DNA from: Deroplatys truncata
Taxonomy: Eukaryota; Arthropoda; Insecta; Mantodea; Mantidae
Reading direction: 5' to 3'
Assembly (NCBI GenBank): GCA_030765065.1
Contig: CM060986.1
Location: 78,671,573 to 78,735,572 of the forward strand
DNA length: 64,000 nucleotides
Shown here piece after piece: positions 1 to 10,932 of the stretch. The notes beneath the pieces were generated by a model. That model was not told the DNA's origin and ran no database searches. It worked only from the letters and a program-made list of their open reading frames with translations. Made by a program: the position numbers and the translations under genes. Position 1 is the stretch's first letter; each line of letters starts with the position of its first letter.

Positions 1-1730
1 TAAAAACCTAGATAGAAAATTAAACTTCACTAGATTAAATTTCCAAACAAATTTGTCTCATTTTCTTTTCTCCAAAATTTCCTGCCCACCCCTTTCATAA
101 AAAAAAAAAAAGGGTTAATGATACAAGTTATCAACCCGAGAAAGATTACAAAGTGAGTTTAAGCTACTGCTTTCATTGCATGAAACATCAGAATTCTGAC
201 ATTTGTTTTTCATGCTGGATGTTTCTAAAACCAAGCTTCTATATTTTTATGAGCATTTTTAATTTTCTAGTATATGCTTGTATTTTGATTACACACAATG
301 CACATGCTTGCATTTTGATTACCTACACATAATGCAATATAAATTTCCATGGTGTGCGATGTGATCTCATAATTTCCAAGATTAAAAATACAAGCATGAC
401 TAGTGAAGCACAATAGTTCTGTCAACTCACATTTCATTAAAATTTATTAGTGCAGTTCCTTTGCCAATATTTTTCAAACCTTCACACATAAATCACCAAG
501 ATCATAACTATTCACTAGTTAACATATTATCTTCCCACTTAATTTTCAAATTAATACATTAATTTCCTGTAAGTAGTTTTATTCTAGCTCAGCTCTATGT
601 CAAAATGTATTTTAAGTTATCTCTGGCCTTTTTAGTCACTAAGTACCTGTTCAGCAGTGCTGTTGTTAACCAGTGGTAAAGAAAGTATCAAAGACATCCG
701 GGGTTTAAATGTGAACCAAAAGAAAACCCAAATTTCAATAAAGGTACAAATTGAGTAAACATGAAAAGGATCAAACAGAGGAAAGGAATACACTGTATCA
801 CGACACTGTATGTATTTAGGATTCAGTATTGTATTAAGGATATGCAAACAAAAACATTAATATTGAGAGGGGGAAAAGCAGCTACATATGTCAACAATCA
901 CAAAATGCTTACATAAGAAAACAGAAATAAGAGATTAAATGGCCAAAGATAGTATAATGGTAGAAACCAGGACATACATGGAGTTGAAATTTTGTGACTC
1001 ATGAAGGACAGAAGCCCATGATTTAGTTGACAGAATCTTTTGTAGAGAAGTGCTTGGGTTGTCGAGAACATATGATAATGTATAATAATGAAATTGCACA
1101 AATTGAAATAGGATGATAACATGAAAAAGATCTTTAAAATATTGGTATAAAATACCAAAATTAAATAAGCTAATCAGATTCTGTAACTTCTAGTTAAAGT
1201 TAACAACTTGTTAAAGCTGCTAACCAGTTGCTACACAATATCTAATATTCTGTAACATTAACTTCTTGAGGAAGAAACCTATGCTTAACTATACCAAGAG
1301 CCGAGATTGTATTGCAAGTGCTAGCAATACTATTACTCCTGGCTGAAAATGGATGCACTTTTAATGCTTTTTGAACTTAAAGGAGTTGCAGTAACATTAT
1401 TAACCAACAAGTTGCAGAATATCCCTGAATATCTTAAAAGAATGTGTCAATATCAGGAAAAGTGCTAAGTAAGAGTGGGTTGGTACACTTACTACAGAGC
1501 AATTTGGAAAGTAATAAATTGAGAGATATGTGAATGAGGAAAAAAAATGTCAAATGCTTCTAGAAAGAAGCAAGAAAATTATTGGAAAAGCACTGAAATA
1601 CAAAATTTATTTAGTGGAATAGAAGAAGAGAGTAATATTTTATTTCAAAATGGAAAGTAAAGGAGAAAAAAAAAAAAACATACACAAGATAAACAAAGAT
1701 AAGAGGAAAGGATCAGCCTAGATGACAATA
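1..1730. other. AT-rich flank, no gene recognised
   Basis: No reading frame here resembles a protein I know; the two open frames on the minus strand (632-847 and 898-1158) are hydrophobic chance translations of AT-rich DNA. I see no tRNA-like box pair and no terminal inverted repeats. Confidence 0.5.
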
Positions 1731-1734
1731 GGAA

Positions 1735-1850
1735 TATGGAGATTGAAAGGGACAATTTGGCACAACAGAAGGGTTTCATGCAATGTCATTGTCCATTGTG
1801 TGGAGGAAGAGAGAATCTAGGACTCGCAATTTTGAATGTGATAGTACTAA
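1735..1850 (+). mobile_element. LINE C-terminal zinc-knuckle scrap (possible)
   Basis: A short frame reads ...QCHCPLCGGRENLG..., followed one frame away by a phenylalanine-glutamate-cysteine run. Many insect non-LTR retrotransposons end with a C-X2-C...H-X4-C knuckle preceded by a GDRKG-like stretch, as seen intact at 39.9 kb in this window. Only the first cysteine pair is clear here, and the histidine has been lost or shifted out of frame. A chance match cannot be excluded. Confidence 0.35.
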
Positions 1851-3154
1851 TGAGCAGAGGAATACATATATTAGCAATAATTATTTTTAAAAATAAAAAT
1901 AGGACAGTTCTGCAAGATTAAAAATAAGTGGAAATTGACAGCAAATCAAAGTAAGAGCAAAGGACCAGGAGCTATTGGTCACAGAAAAATATACAACTGG
2001 TAACACGTGCATAGCAATTAATGTGAATTATATATTTATGACAAATTGTTATCAAAAGATATAATGGGCACAGTAAATGCATTTTGCACTTCTCTTGAAA
2101 TGCAGCACAAAAGAATGACACAGACACTTCAAAGTGATCCAGCAAGTCATGCAGAAACGAAAGAAAAAAGATTGTCTTTTGATGGTTTCAGACTAATATT
2201 CTCCTGAAAGAGAGAATTGGTAGTCTAAGTTTTCATGACTTTAGTGAACAGTGAAATATTAAAATGGATATATCTCTTGAAGCCCATTTTTGCAATCCAA
2301 AAGAAATTCAGAACAATGACAAAATAGTGATTTACTTAATGAGGGTTGTTCATAAATTACTTGAGTTAGGCAATACGACAGGGGCTTAGAACTAAAGTAC
2401 CTTGCATTTAGACAGCTATGCTCAAGTCGAATCATAACAAATTTTGATACAATGCTATGGAGAATAGTTACTGAAACAGTGTACTACAGAGCACCATGGT
2501 ATGACAAACATGGTTATCAAGTGTGATGACATTGCCAAAATCTTAGAACTGCAAGTGTTAATTTGCTGTTATTCTTTCACCATTGAGACCAAGTTGGACA
2601 CACTCGTGCAAAATTTACACACAATGTCATGTATTAGACATATTTATGGAACCTGTATACAATCTGGATGGTAACAAGCAGTTGTTTGCCTCCAAACCTT
2701 CCAAGTATGAATGTGCACAGGATATTTAGAAAACCACTGTCTCTCATTACAAACCAACTGCTGCCATGGGCTAATCAATTACTGACTTTATTGCTGGTAT
2801 GCAAATATACTACACATCACTGTTTCTTAGTTCAATCCCCCAGTGACTGGTTATTTGCTGTGGTACAGGTAACAATGGATATTATTTTAGCCTAGTACAT
2901 ATACAATTTCCACAAGTGCTCCAAAACCCCACATGTGCTAGTAACTCTGGTACAAACTTCAGGTGCAAATCTAATGCCTTCATACTCCTGTGTGCAGCAT
3001 CAAACCTAGGATCACAAACAGCACCATTCAGCACTCCATTAAAGTCATCACGGTTCCCTTCAGTGAGGTTATGTACAGCTGCAAAATCCCTCTACCTGCA
3101 TTATTAACTACTGAAACTCTGAAGTGTTCAACGCTGAGCCCCAAAAAGATTTCC
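1851..3154. other. No feature recognised
   Basis: AT-rich sequence with several short frames (2668-2895, 2916-3107, 2990-3217 on the plus strand) that show no family resemblance or conserved motif. I see nothing to annotate. Confidence 0.45.
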
Positions 3155-3340
3155 ACACAATCATTTAACGACGCTAGCAACTACACGGGCATATCAGCGT
3201 CGCCCATGTTCCGTTAATTTTGTCCCGCAATTCTTCCATATGCCAGTAAACCTACGAGGCGTCCTAAGCCGAGGTCGAACCCGTAGCTTGGGCACAGAAA
3301 GCGAACGATTCAACCACTGCGCTACTCACCCCCACCACCA
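3155..3340 (-). repeat. tRNA-derived SINE, family 1
   Basis: Read on the minus strand, the head has an RNA polymerase III A box (TAGCGCAGTGG, complement of 3314-3324) and a B box (GGGTTCGACCT, complement of 3273-3283) spaced as in a tRNA. A tRNA-unrelated, CpG-rich body follows, down to about 3155. The sequence around the boxes does not fold into a clean tRNA with a matching acceptor stem, which points to a SINE rather than a working tRNA gene. It is unrelated in sequence to the second SINE family at 56 and 61 kb. Confidence 0.75.
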
Positions 3341-4700
3341 TGTTGTTGATTCTAGAGAGTGGGACGATTCTCCACCATCATTACACCTGTGCTAGCCATT
3401 TCGGCAAATGCCGCCTCAAGATACACTAATTTTACTATTACGTCAGTAAGCCCTATTCCCCAAAAGTCTATTTTATCTCGGTTCACTGAAACACGTATAC
3501 CTACCATGTTTTAACGTGGTTTACTGTGGGAATACAAAGTTATTCTGTAATAAATTCCTTCAGCTTTAAAATTGCGTTGTTTGCCACTAAGATCTTCTAT
3601 AGTTAAAATCTTCGATCACTTTTTGCACTAGATTCACTGTAATTCCTTTATTCACAGTTTAATTTTTGTCAATATTATTGTTTTCCACTCGGAAGTTTCG
3701 GCGTTTGTCTCCGACTTCAAAACGTTAATAACCTTACGAATACTGCTAATACCGAGCTTTATTACCTGATAAATTCTTCTATGCACTGAGCAACTAAAAT
3801 ACAGGTTGACGTCTTTATTCGAAATGTTTACATTCATGTTTAAAACGATTTTGTACACAATTACTACCGTAAACGTAACTTATGTTATTGTACATCCTAC
3901 TTCAAGCAATTGATTACACTGCGGAATACGCGATTCAAATGTTTCTAGGCCAAAGTCATACTGCCATCTGTCATTGGCTCCGTTAAGCTCCAAAAATACG
4001 TTTCGCTCAGAGCATATGCTTTTCCACGCTACTACTCTATCCTTTGCTTTTGGCATAATTCAGCAAATATAACTTGCATCATATTTCTACAACAGATTTA
4101 ATAATTTCCACCATTGCACTTAGTTACGTTTACGAATTATTGTCGAACTTCCGTTTTCCCGCCAAATTCAAAAGGATCTGCATTTCTCCTCAGCTTTTAA
4201 ATTCAGTTCCTTCTGTAACTGGGATAGAAAAATGGTAATGAAAGACTGCCAAAACAGTATATGCATTTGGCAGAAGATCTAGAGTTGTTAAGTCTGTGAT
4301 TTGACATAAAATTGTATATATTTTTCTAGTACACTATTTTGTTACTGCAGTCTTCTTTCTAAAAGTATAATAGGTATTACAAATATGGTGGTCCAATTCA
4401 TTATTATTTTTGACATTTCAAATGGAAATTATAAACATTCATATGACAACGCAAGGCGAATGACCACAGATTGAAAAAGATAACTCATTGGGTCAGACCA
4501 CACTTGTGTTCATTTGTGCTGCCTTAAGATCATTTCCCTTAATAATCCAAATATTTATCTAATAACCTAAAGATGTCAAATCTATTAAGTTCTAATGAAG
4601 TATTATAGGAACTTAAAGCTTTACTTTTCCTTACATCTTATGGCAACACAAATGAACTAAAAATGAAACCATGACATCATATTTCCTTTTTTTGTAAGAA
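3341..4700. other. CpG-rich block downstream of the RPRD2-like gene
   Basis: From about 3.14 kb (inside the SINE) to 4.2 kb, CG dinucleotides are visibly denser than in the surrounding AT-rich, CpG-poor DNA. No open frame here is convincing. Such blocks in methylating insects often mark promoters or first exons, so an unseen gene start, a young repeat or a regulatory region are all possible. I see no TATA box or initiator that settles the direction. Confidence 0.4.
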
Positions 4701-5645
4701 TACATACAGAGAATTTTACATTTTCTACTATGGCAAATATATCACTCTGTAACAAATAGTATCACACAAAAGATAACATATATAACCAAACAGTATGTCA
4801 CAGCATTTCTATGCAAATTAAAATCTAAAAATGTGCCATTACAACACATGGTTTAAATTTAATCTGTAGAAATCTACAATAATGTACAAACCAGCATATT
4901 AATGCTGCCACATGCGTGCAACTTCACAATATGCTCCCACCCCAAAAGCTGTAGCTTTGTACAGACACTTCATAAGGTAAACATACAATAACTTCATTAA
5001 AGGCATGATGATTCAAAACTGTGTTGTAAAACATTAAGGAATTTTTCCATGCATTGATTTCTGATTAACATCCATAGCAGATGCTCCGATATTTCATATT
5101 TCCTTGCTATAACTGAAGTGATATTGGACATCCTAAATTAAAATGGTGTTACAAAACTAGCAAAAACAGGGGGTAAATATTTCACTTGAAGCTTGATTAG
5201 CTGAAAAGTACAAACAACTATGAAGTGTGACAAAGAACATAATTTTCTATTGTTATTTAATCGTTCAAGTCAGGTATCCAACCAAAACCTGGTTTCAGAT
5301 ATGTGGGAACATAATGTACCTACACAGCATCTTGTTACTGAGAATAATTATTGTATGCTTCAAAATGAAAATGAACTTTTATCATACATTAAAACTGTCA
5401 TTATGACTGTACCAGAAAAATTCCTGCATTGTCAATAAAATCTTGCAGGTACCAAACTTTTCAAGAAAAAAGATACTGACCAATCTTTAAAAGAATGAGA
5501 AGTGGCCTTTCTTAAGTTGTAAAGTGTGGAAACATTTTAAAATTGAGCTTCCTAACTGTACAATTTTGTGAACAAAACTAGATAGGACATTTTAAATAAT
5601 ACAGCTTCCTATGCAGTAGTAATAATGCAAACGTTAACACAAAAC
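4701..5645 (-). other. RPRD2: Presumed 3' UTR / downstream flank of RPRD2-like gene
   Basis: This AT-rich stretch follows the stop codon at 5646-5648. The canonical AATAAA is not obvious on the minus strand; the variant ATTAAA occurs (complement near 5235 and near 4857), so the poly(A) site cannot be placed. The plus-strand frame at 5220-5438 has no recognisable similarity. Confidence 0.4.
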
Positions 5646-7724
5646 TCACCAACCACCAAAATTTCCACCACGATTACCCCTGAAAGGAGGCCTGAATCCT
5701 CCTCTAGGTCCTCCCCTACCAAAGGGTCTTTCAACAGGGGGTCTAAATGGAAATCGCATTGGTGGTGGCCCACCGCGTCTTGGCCCGTTCCAAGGTGGCC
5801 TAGCTCTGGGATTAAATGGACCCCTTGGCATGAAGGTTTTGAAGGGAGGACGAGCAATACCTCTGCCTCGAAAATTGTTAGTATTGTCTGTCCTACTTTG
5901 CTGTTCCAGCTCTGCAAGCTCATTATTCATCCAATGTTCACTTCCATCTCCTTCCATAGGTCTTGGCATCTGAATCTGAGTTGGCGTTATGATAATAGGC
6001 TGTGGAAGTGGTTCAATGGTTTCATTTCCATTAACAGGTTCAGTTTCTGGTGATAAAGGATTACTGTCCAATTGTGTATCAGTAGATACACTCATGCCTA
6101 CAACTGAATCAGAGTTTTGCTTTTCCGTTTGTAACAAATCACTCTCCTCAGTGCTGCTAGTGCTTAAGCCTAAACTTTCTTTTTCATCAGTAACCTCTCT
6201 TTCTGCAGGTTGCTCCAATACTGTTTCCTGCTTCTCTTTCTCTTCTGCTACAGCATTCAGTACATTCTCCTGAGCTTCTATTTCTGCCTGTGGTTTTATT
6301 TCAATTGGAACATTAAATGATTCTGGTGGTGTCAGCTGTGGGGGTGGCGGAGGTGGGAGCAAGAGAGTGTGCCTGAAACCTCTCATCATATTGGGAGGAG
6401 GAAATCGCTTTATATTGACAGGATTCTGTAATGGAGGTCCACGAGGGCGAAAACCTGGGCCCATTCCGCGTGGTGAATGCACATTGCCTCCAACACCACT
6501 AATGGTTGGTATTTTCTGGCAACCATAGATTTTGCCTCGATTTTGTACAGATTCATCTTTGCTTTCATTTAAAGGTGAAGATACTAGTACCTTTGCCTGG
6601 CTGTTTATGTTAAAAGATATCAATGACTTTACATTTGAACCAAATTCAAATTTTTTATCATGCCTTCCATCATCACGCATATGAGTGTTCTGAACATTTT
6701 CTAACATATCTACTGCTTCTTCATCACTCATTTCCATGTCAACACTTTCAACGTTGTCCTGTGTCTCATCCTGTCGTCTTGGAACAGGATGAGGCTGATG
6801 CAACCTATAGTCCTGATCACCCTGTGGGGGTAAATCAGGCTTGGTTTTAGTTGTACGGTAATCCTGGTCTGTTTTCAGCCAGTTCAATGATGGAGGTGCT
6901 GGTGGAGGAGGCAGAACTGAATGATCTCTTACAGGAGACCCTGTTAAACTTATCAAATTGCGGTGATCTACATCCTTCTTTCGAGGCATTATGGAACGAT
7001 GATCCATATCCTTTTTGGGGTGAGGTGTTGGTGTAGCATGCAGAAACATACGATGATCTATATCCTTTACATGTTTTCCTATAGGGGGAATGTGACACTC
7101 ATTTTCTTTTGTATGATTTATCTGCGGTAAGGGTACGAGAGTGCGATGGTCCACATCCCCACTGCTTGACATTATTACAGGCTCTACTACAGAGTCATCA
7201 TATTCAACAGGATCACTGAAACCTTCTTTTTCATACATAGGAGGGGATTCAGGGGTGTCCAAGGTTGGTGGTGGCACTTTAACCGGAGGAAGGACGGGCA
7301 TCCACTCACTTGTCTTTTCTGGCTCCTCTGGTTCCCAAGCTGAAGCAGTGTCTCCCCATGTGGGAAATTTTGGGGGTAATTTAGTATTCCATGAATCTTC
7401 ATTTTCTTGTGTCTGTCCATATTTTCCATAAGGTGATTCTTCCAATGGGAAAAGATTGGGAGGCATAGGAGGAGGCTGAAGAGGAGTTGATACGGCTTCT
7501 GGGGGATAATCATAATCAGTACTTGTGTTCAGTTCTGGTTCTCCTGTATATAAAGATTGCTTGGTTACTAAAGCATCAGTCTCAGATGTCTCTGCAGAGC
7601 TATCCATGTCCAGTCCAGGGATTATTGTTGTTGTATTCCCACTTGAAATAAGAGTCTTCAAGAACTCTTTGACGTCAAATGCTTCATCAGGCTTCGGTCT
7701 GGTGATTACCTCTATCGGCTTGCC
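5646..7724 (-). CDS. RPRD2: RPRD2-like protein, 3'-terminal coding exon
   Basis: The last and largest coding exon gives 692 codons and then TGA (complement of 5646-5648). The acceptor is TTTTAAAG|GGC at 7724 in phase 0; the apparent Met at 7748 is intronic. In order it holds: a short helix FDVKEFLKTLI (residues about 15-25); proline-rich linkers; seven DHR/DYR-type repeats (about 189-305); an acidic VDMEMSDEE motif (about 325-333) that recalls MELSDVE in vertebrate RPRD2; a PPPPPP stretch; a Glu/Ser-rich part; and an RG/proline-rich tail (about 625-692) ending FGGW. In the family the CID and coiled coil bind the phosphorylated CTD of RNA polymerase II, while this long C-terminal part is disordered. 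Identity comes from the joined upstream exons and these motifs. Oddity: the stop codon sits inside a good splice donor, G|GTGAGT. Confidence 0.9.
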   Translation of the reverse strand, partial: GKPIEVITRPKPDEAFDVKEFLKTLISSGNTTTIIPGLDMDSSAETSETDALVTKQSLYTGEPELNTSTDYDYPPEAVSTPLQPPPMPPNLFPLEESPYGKYGQTQENEDSWNTKLPPKFPTWGDTASAWEPEEPEKTSEWMPVLPPVKVPPPTLDTPESPPMYEKEGFSDPVEYDDSVVEPVIMSSSGDVDHRTLVPLPQINHTKENECHIPPIGKHVKDIDHRMFLHATPTPHPKKDMDHRSIMPRKKDVDHRNLISLTGSPVRDHSVLPPPPAPPSLNWLKTDQDYRTTKTKPDLPPQGDQDYRLHQPHPVPRRQDETQDNVESVDMEMSDEEAVDMLENVQNTHMRDDGRHDKKFEFGSNVKSLISFNINSQAKVLVSSPLNESKDESVQNRGKIYGCQKIPTISGVGGNVHSPRGMGPGFRPRGPPLQNPVNIKRFPPPNMMRGFRHTLLLPPPPPPQLTPPESFNVPIEIKPQAEIEAQENVLNAVAEEKEKQETVLEQPAEREVTDEKESLGLSTSSTEESDLLQTEKQNSDSVVGMSVSTDTQLDSNPLSPETEPVNGNETIEPLPQPIIITPTQIQMPRPMEGDGSEHWMNNELAELEQQSRTDNTNNFRGRGIARPPFKTFMPRGPFNPRARPPWNGPRRGGPPPMRFPFRPPVERPFGRGGPRGGFRPPFRGNRGGNFGGW

Positions 7725-8100
7725 CTTTAAAATGAAAACAAAAGTCATAATTACATATTATAATGCACATGATGCAAAAGCTTCAAGATACATAAAAGGA
7801 ACACCAGGAATGACTAAATGTTGCCAGTTGATATACTATAACCAACTGTATACAATCTAGAAACACAAATCACATAATTATTAAAATTCTGGCAATGCAA
7901 ATAATGTTGAATGTGGTGGAGAAGTATTTACTTTCACAAGTACATTTTAACATCTAATTTAGGTACTTTCTGTTTAAGTTTTATGATTGCAATTTTTATT
8001 GACTTCATCTTATCCCTTAAAATACTAAAAAAGGGCAGAGTTGGTATGATCAAGAATGTTGAAGAGTCTAAAAGGAAAAGCTATATGCAGGGATACTACC
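7725..8100. other. Intron start of last RPRD2-like intron, no element recognised
   Basis: This is intron between the 17836-17943 exon and the terminal exon. The plus-strand frames at 7525-7860 and 7911-8123 are antisense or AT-rich chance frames. I see nothing else until the retrotransposon fragment that starts near 8.1 kb. Confidence 0.5.
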
Positions 8101-8129
8101 TAAACAGTACGGAACCAGGATGAGAGAGA

Positions 8130-9110
8130 AGGGATGCTTTCACAATTTCAATCAGGTTTTAGAAAGGTAAAGAGAACAACATATATTTTAATAATTAAGA
8201 ATGTAGTTGATAAATACCTAAGTATAAACACTGGAAGTGTATATATGATTTCTATTGATCTAGGAAAATATTTTGATGCAATCAATAGGGAGGTGCTGTG
8301 GATGAAACTAATTAAGAAAGGAGTGGGCAAAACTTTTATAAGGGATATACAAGAACTACACACAAAGAAAAATGTTATGTGAAATTACTACTATCGCGAA
8401 TATTTTCAATAATATAGGTCTTAAGACAAGACTGCAAACTTAGTCCACTGTTGTTTAACTTATTCATAGACAATATTTTAGATGAGATAAAATACAATTT
8501 ACATACACCTGTAAAAATAATGAGGAAGTACCAAATCTACTGTTAGCCGATGACTTAGTTGCAGGATCTATTTCAATTATTGGGCTCAGAAAATAATCAA
8601 AATTAACAATCAAGTTCAACAGGCAAATGAAATGCACTATCAACCCAATAACAGTAAAATAGGAAAGAAAGAAATATCAACAAAGGTAAAAATGAAAATA
8701 TACAAAAGAGTTTATTTATCCACACTCTTATATGGGTCAGAAACTTGGGTAATGTTAGATAAATATGAAAGTAAAATCATGCCATCAAAATTAAATATTT
8801 CAGAAAAATTAAAGGTAAGATTAGAAGAGATAAGAGTATGATATATATTTATTAGGGTAAGGCTACATATAAAAACAGTAGTGGAGATGGTAGAGAATAG
8901 AAATTTGAAATGGTATGAACATATATGCAATGAACAATATAAAACAAAACAAGTTTTTAAAGCAAGCAAAGAAGAAAGACGAGATAGACCAAAGAAAGAA
9001 TGGGATCAATGTGTCAGAGAGGTCACAAGAAAGAGAGGAATGGAATCACAGGCAGTAATTAAATTGCCACAGGCTTGACAACAGCTCAGAAAATGGACAT
9101 ATGATGCCAA
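8130..9110 (+). mobile_element. Non-LTR retrotransposon fragment (reverse transcriptase to C-terminus)
   Basis: Broken frames read through a reverse transcriptase: QSGFRKVKRTT and a palm start with SIDLGKYFDAINREVLW (8134-8382); then SPLLFNLFIDNILDEI and a catalytic LLADDLV (the F/LADD box, near 8540) in shifted frames. Next comes YLSTLLYGSETWV (8632-8841) and a C-terminal LKWYEHICNEQ...RDRPKKEWDQCVREV (8881-9078). This order matches the endonuclease/RT ORF2 of insect LINEs whose tail ends with the GRP-(K/R)-W-D-C-R motif. The endonuclease half is absent, and stops and frameshifts make it a 5'-truncated relic, typical of LINE insertion. Confidence 0.8.
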
Positions 9111-9199
9111 AAGACAGCAGTAGGAGGAGGAGGAGGGAGGGGGAGTAGAAGAAGAAGGGCTCATTAAAACAATTAGAAAATACTGTATGGATTGAGTTG

Positions 9200-9890
9200 A
9201 AATAAAAAACCGAAAAACTATGATTTTCAAAAAAAGGACACAAAATGAAAAAGAATGAAAAATGGTGCTGGGAAGGAACTGAATTAGAAGTGGTAAATGA
9301 ATTATTTAGGAATAAGACTTAATAGTACAGAGATCTGGGTGAACAGAAGAAATGACAAAGGAGAAACAATCAACACAGGTTACCAAATCATGTTTGAATA
9401 AAATACCAGAAACACAACTTAGTGAATAGAAAGGATCTTTAGCATGGTGGGAGAAGCAAGGATGTTATATGCAGCAGAGATATGGGGAATGGAGAAAGGT
9501 TGTACAAATTTAGATGCAATACACAAGAACTTTTGTAAACTAGTCCTGGGCCTACCAAGAGAATTCTTGTTAGCTGAATTAGGCAGAGATAATGATAACC
9601 CAGTGAATTACAACAGAATTAGCTTAATTTCAGTATTAAAAAAGATATACTCTTGAGACCTTTGTAAAGCAACTGTAGGAATGGCAAAAGAAGGAAGGAC
9701 ACTTGTCAGAATTCCACAATGGATTCAGGAAGGGGAAAAGGACTACTGACAATGTTTTTGTGGTTGGAACGCTAATATAAAGACAAAATAGAGGTAGATT
9801 TGGTGGGTTTATTATAGATTTTGAGAAGATCCATAAAATTGCTAATAGAGACAGGCTTGAACTAAGCGAAGAGAGTGTCAGCAATAAGTG
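9200..9890 (+). mobile_element. Two joined LINE pieces in rearranged order
   Basis: From 9210 to 9570 the frames correspond to the post-RT part of a LINE: KKRTQNE..., WEGTELEVVNE, then LYAAEIWGMEKG and NFCKLVLGLPRE...ELGRD. These match the same part of the 39.1 kb element (VEGEELQIVNK, YGSEIWGSDKG, SFCKCMIGLS, ELGRVD). From about 9590 an RT N-terminal part begins instead (NPVNYNRISLISVLKKIYS, then GFRKGK and GFIIDFEKIHK in shifted frames). C-terminal sequence thus precedes N-terminal RT sequence, which indicates two insertions or a rearrangement. All frames are broken. Confidence 0.7.
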
Positions 9891-9949
9891 TTATTAAATC
9901 AGGCAGTACACAAATAATCAGTTTTCCATCAAATATAGTAAGAGAAGAG

Positions 9950-9981
9950 TGACTGACTGACTGACTGACTGACTGACTGAC
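9950..9981. repeat. (GACT)n microsatellite
   Basis: About eight uninterrupted GACT units directly after the LINE debris; a simple tetranucleotide repeat. Confidence 0.95.
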
Positions 9982-10289
9982 TGGATACATAATGTAGTAG
10001 GATTAACACATGCTACTGATGGTATAAAAAAACTGAAAAAGAGAACCATCACTTTCTGGTGCTAAATGACAATGTCCTAGGCTTACCTTTTGAAATGATT
10101 CAATTGCAGGGTCAATTACAAATAGAGGCTTGTCATAAGCCACCAAAGCAGTTGATAACTATTATAATAAATGGTGATTAAAAATGAACCCATAGTACAT
10201 GAGAAGGCTTTTACAACTGGTGCTGAATAATAAATTAGTAAGAGCTTTTGAATTGGAAGACTGAGATCCGTGTGTAAGATTATTAAACA

Positions 10290-10680
10290 CCTCATACTTC
10301 AGTCAACTCTTTGGTTGCCATCTTCAGAGGAAGAGACTGCAGGAAGCTTAATTTCAAGGCAGTAAACACTTCGCAATTTATAACTCACACCAAGGTGGGA
10401 ACTGGTATGGTTACTGCAGTGGTGTGTCATAACTGGTATCCAAGCATGATTGAGTTTCAACTTTTTGTCTTTTTTATTGGTGGTTTGTATGCTTGTGTTT
10501 CCAATTACTTCTGTGAAATCTTGCATAACAATATTTTGTCGTTGCCAATGCTTCATAGAGAATACAATCATCAAGATTAAAGATGTTTTAGCTACTGCAG
10601 ACTTGAAGGGGAACAAAACACAAAAATCATGTTTCTTCCTATATAAGGATATGACCTGTAAAATGCAGTGGTAAGATTGT
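10290..10680 (-). mobile_element. Penelope-like element, C-terminal (GIY-YIG distal) fragment
   Basis: On the minus strand the frames read FKSAVA near 10.61 kb, then ALATTKYCYARFHR, and LKLNHAWIP near 10.44 kb. Penelope-like proteins end this way: KSAVAEH, then the (K)VLA..YY.R..REA.EI..H segment, then LKLN..W.P. Two frameshifts are needed. It may be the missing end of the Penelope-like element at 13.7-15.3 kb, separated from it by the THAP element. It also shares a roughly 45 bp inverted similarity with 13745-13789. Confidence 0.65.
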
Positions 10681-10932
10681 TTTCTTGCCCTGCCATACTG
10701 TTATCGCTGCGCAAGCGAAATCATAACCACCTTGTACGTCATCAGAGCCAGCCATGCACTAGAAGCAGTAAGGAAGTTCACAAGTCAGTCATTGCTGTAC
10801 ATGCAGTAAATACATTTTCAAAAACTGCTCATTGGTATTTAAGTTCAAGAGTAGTGTACTTTGAGGTGGTGTTTTGGTGATGGTGTTATTGAGTCAGTTT
10901 ACTATTATACAAAATAATATTGTGAAAAATAA

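Noticed and set aside
5625..6053. 142-codon plus-strand frame
   Set aside because: Antisense to the RPRD2-like terminal exon; its Ser/Thr/Trp-rich composition is what a proline/arginine-rich exon gives when read backwards.
7724..7748. Methionine at 7748 as the start codon of a separate 700-residue protein
   Set aside because: The eight residues before GKPIEV are encoded by the polypyrimidine/acceptor part of the intron; the splice acceptor at 7724 is in phase with six upstream exons.
9950..9981. Short regularly spaced repeats as a CRISPR array
   Set aside because: Uninterrupted GACT units without spacers, in eukaryotic DNA: a microsatellite.
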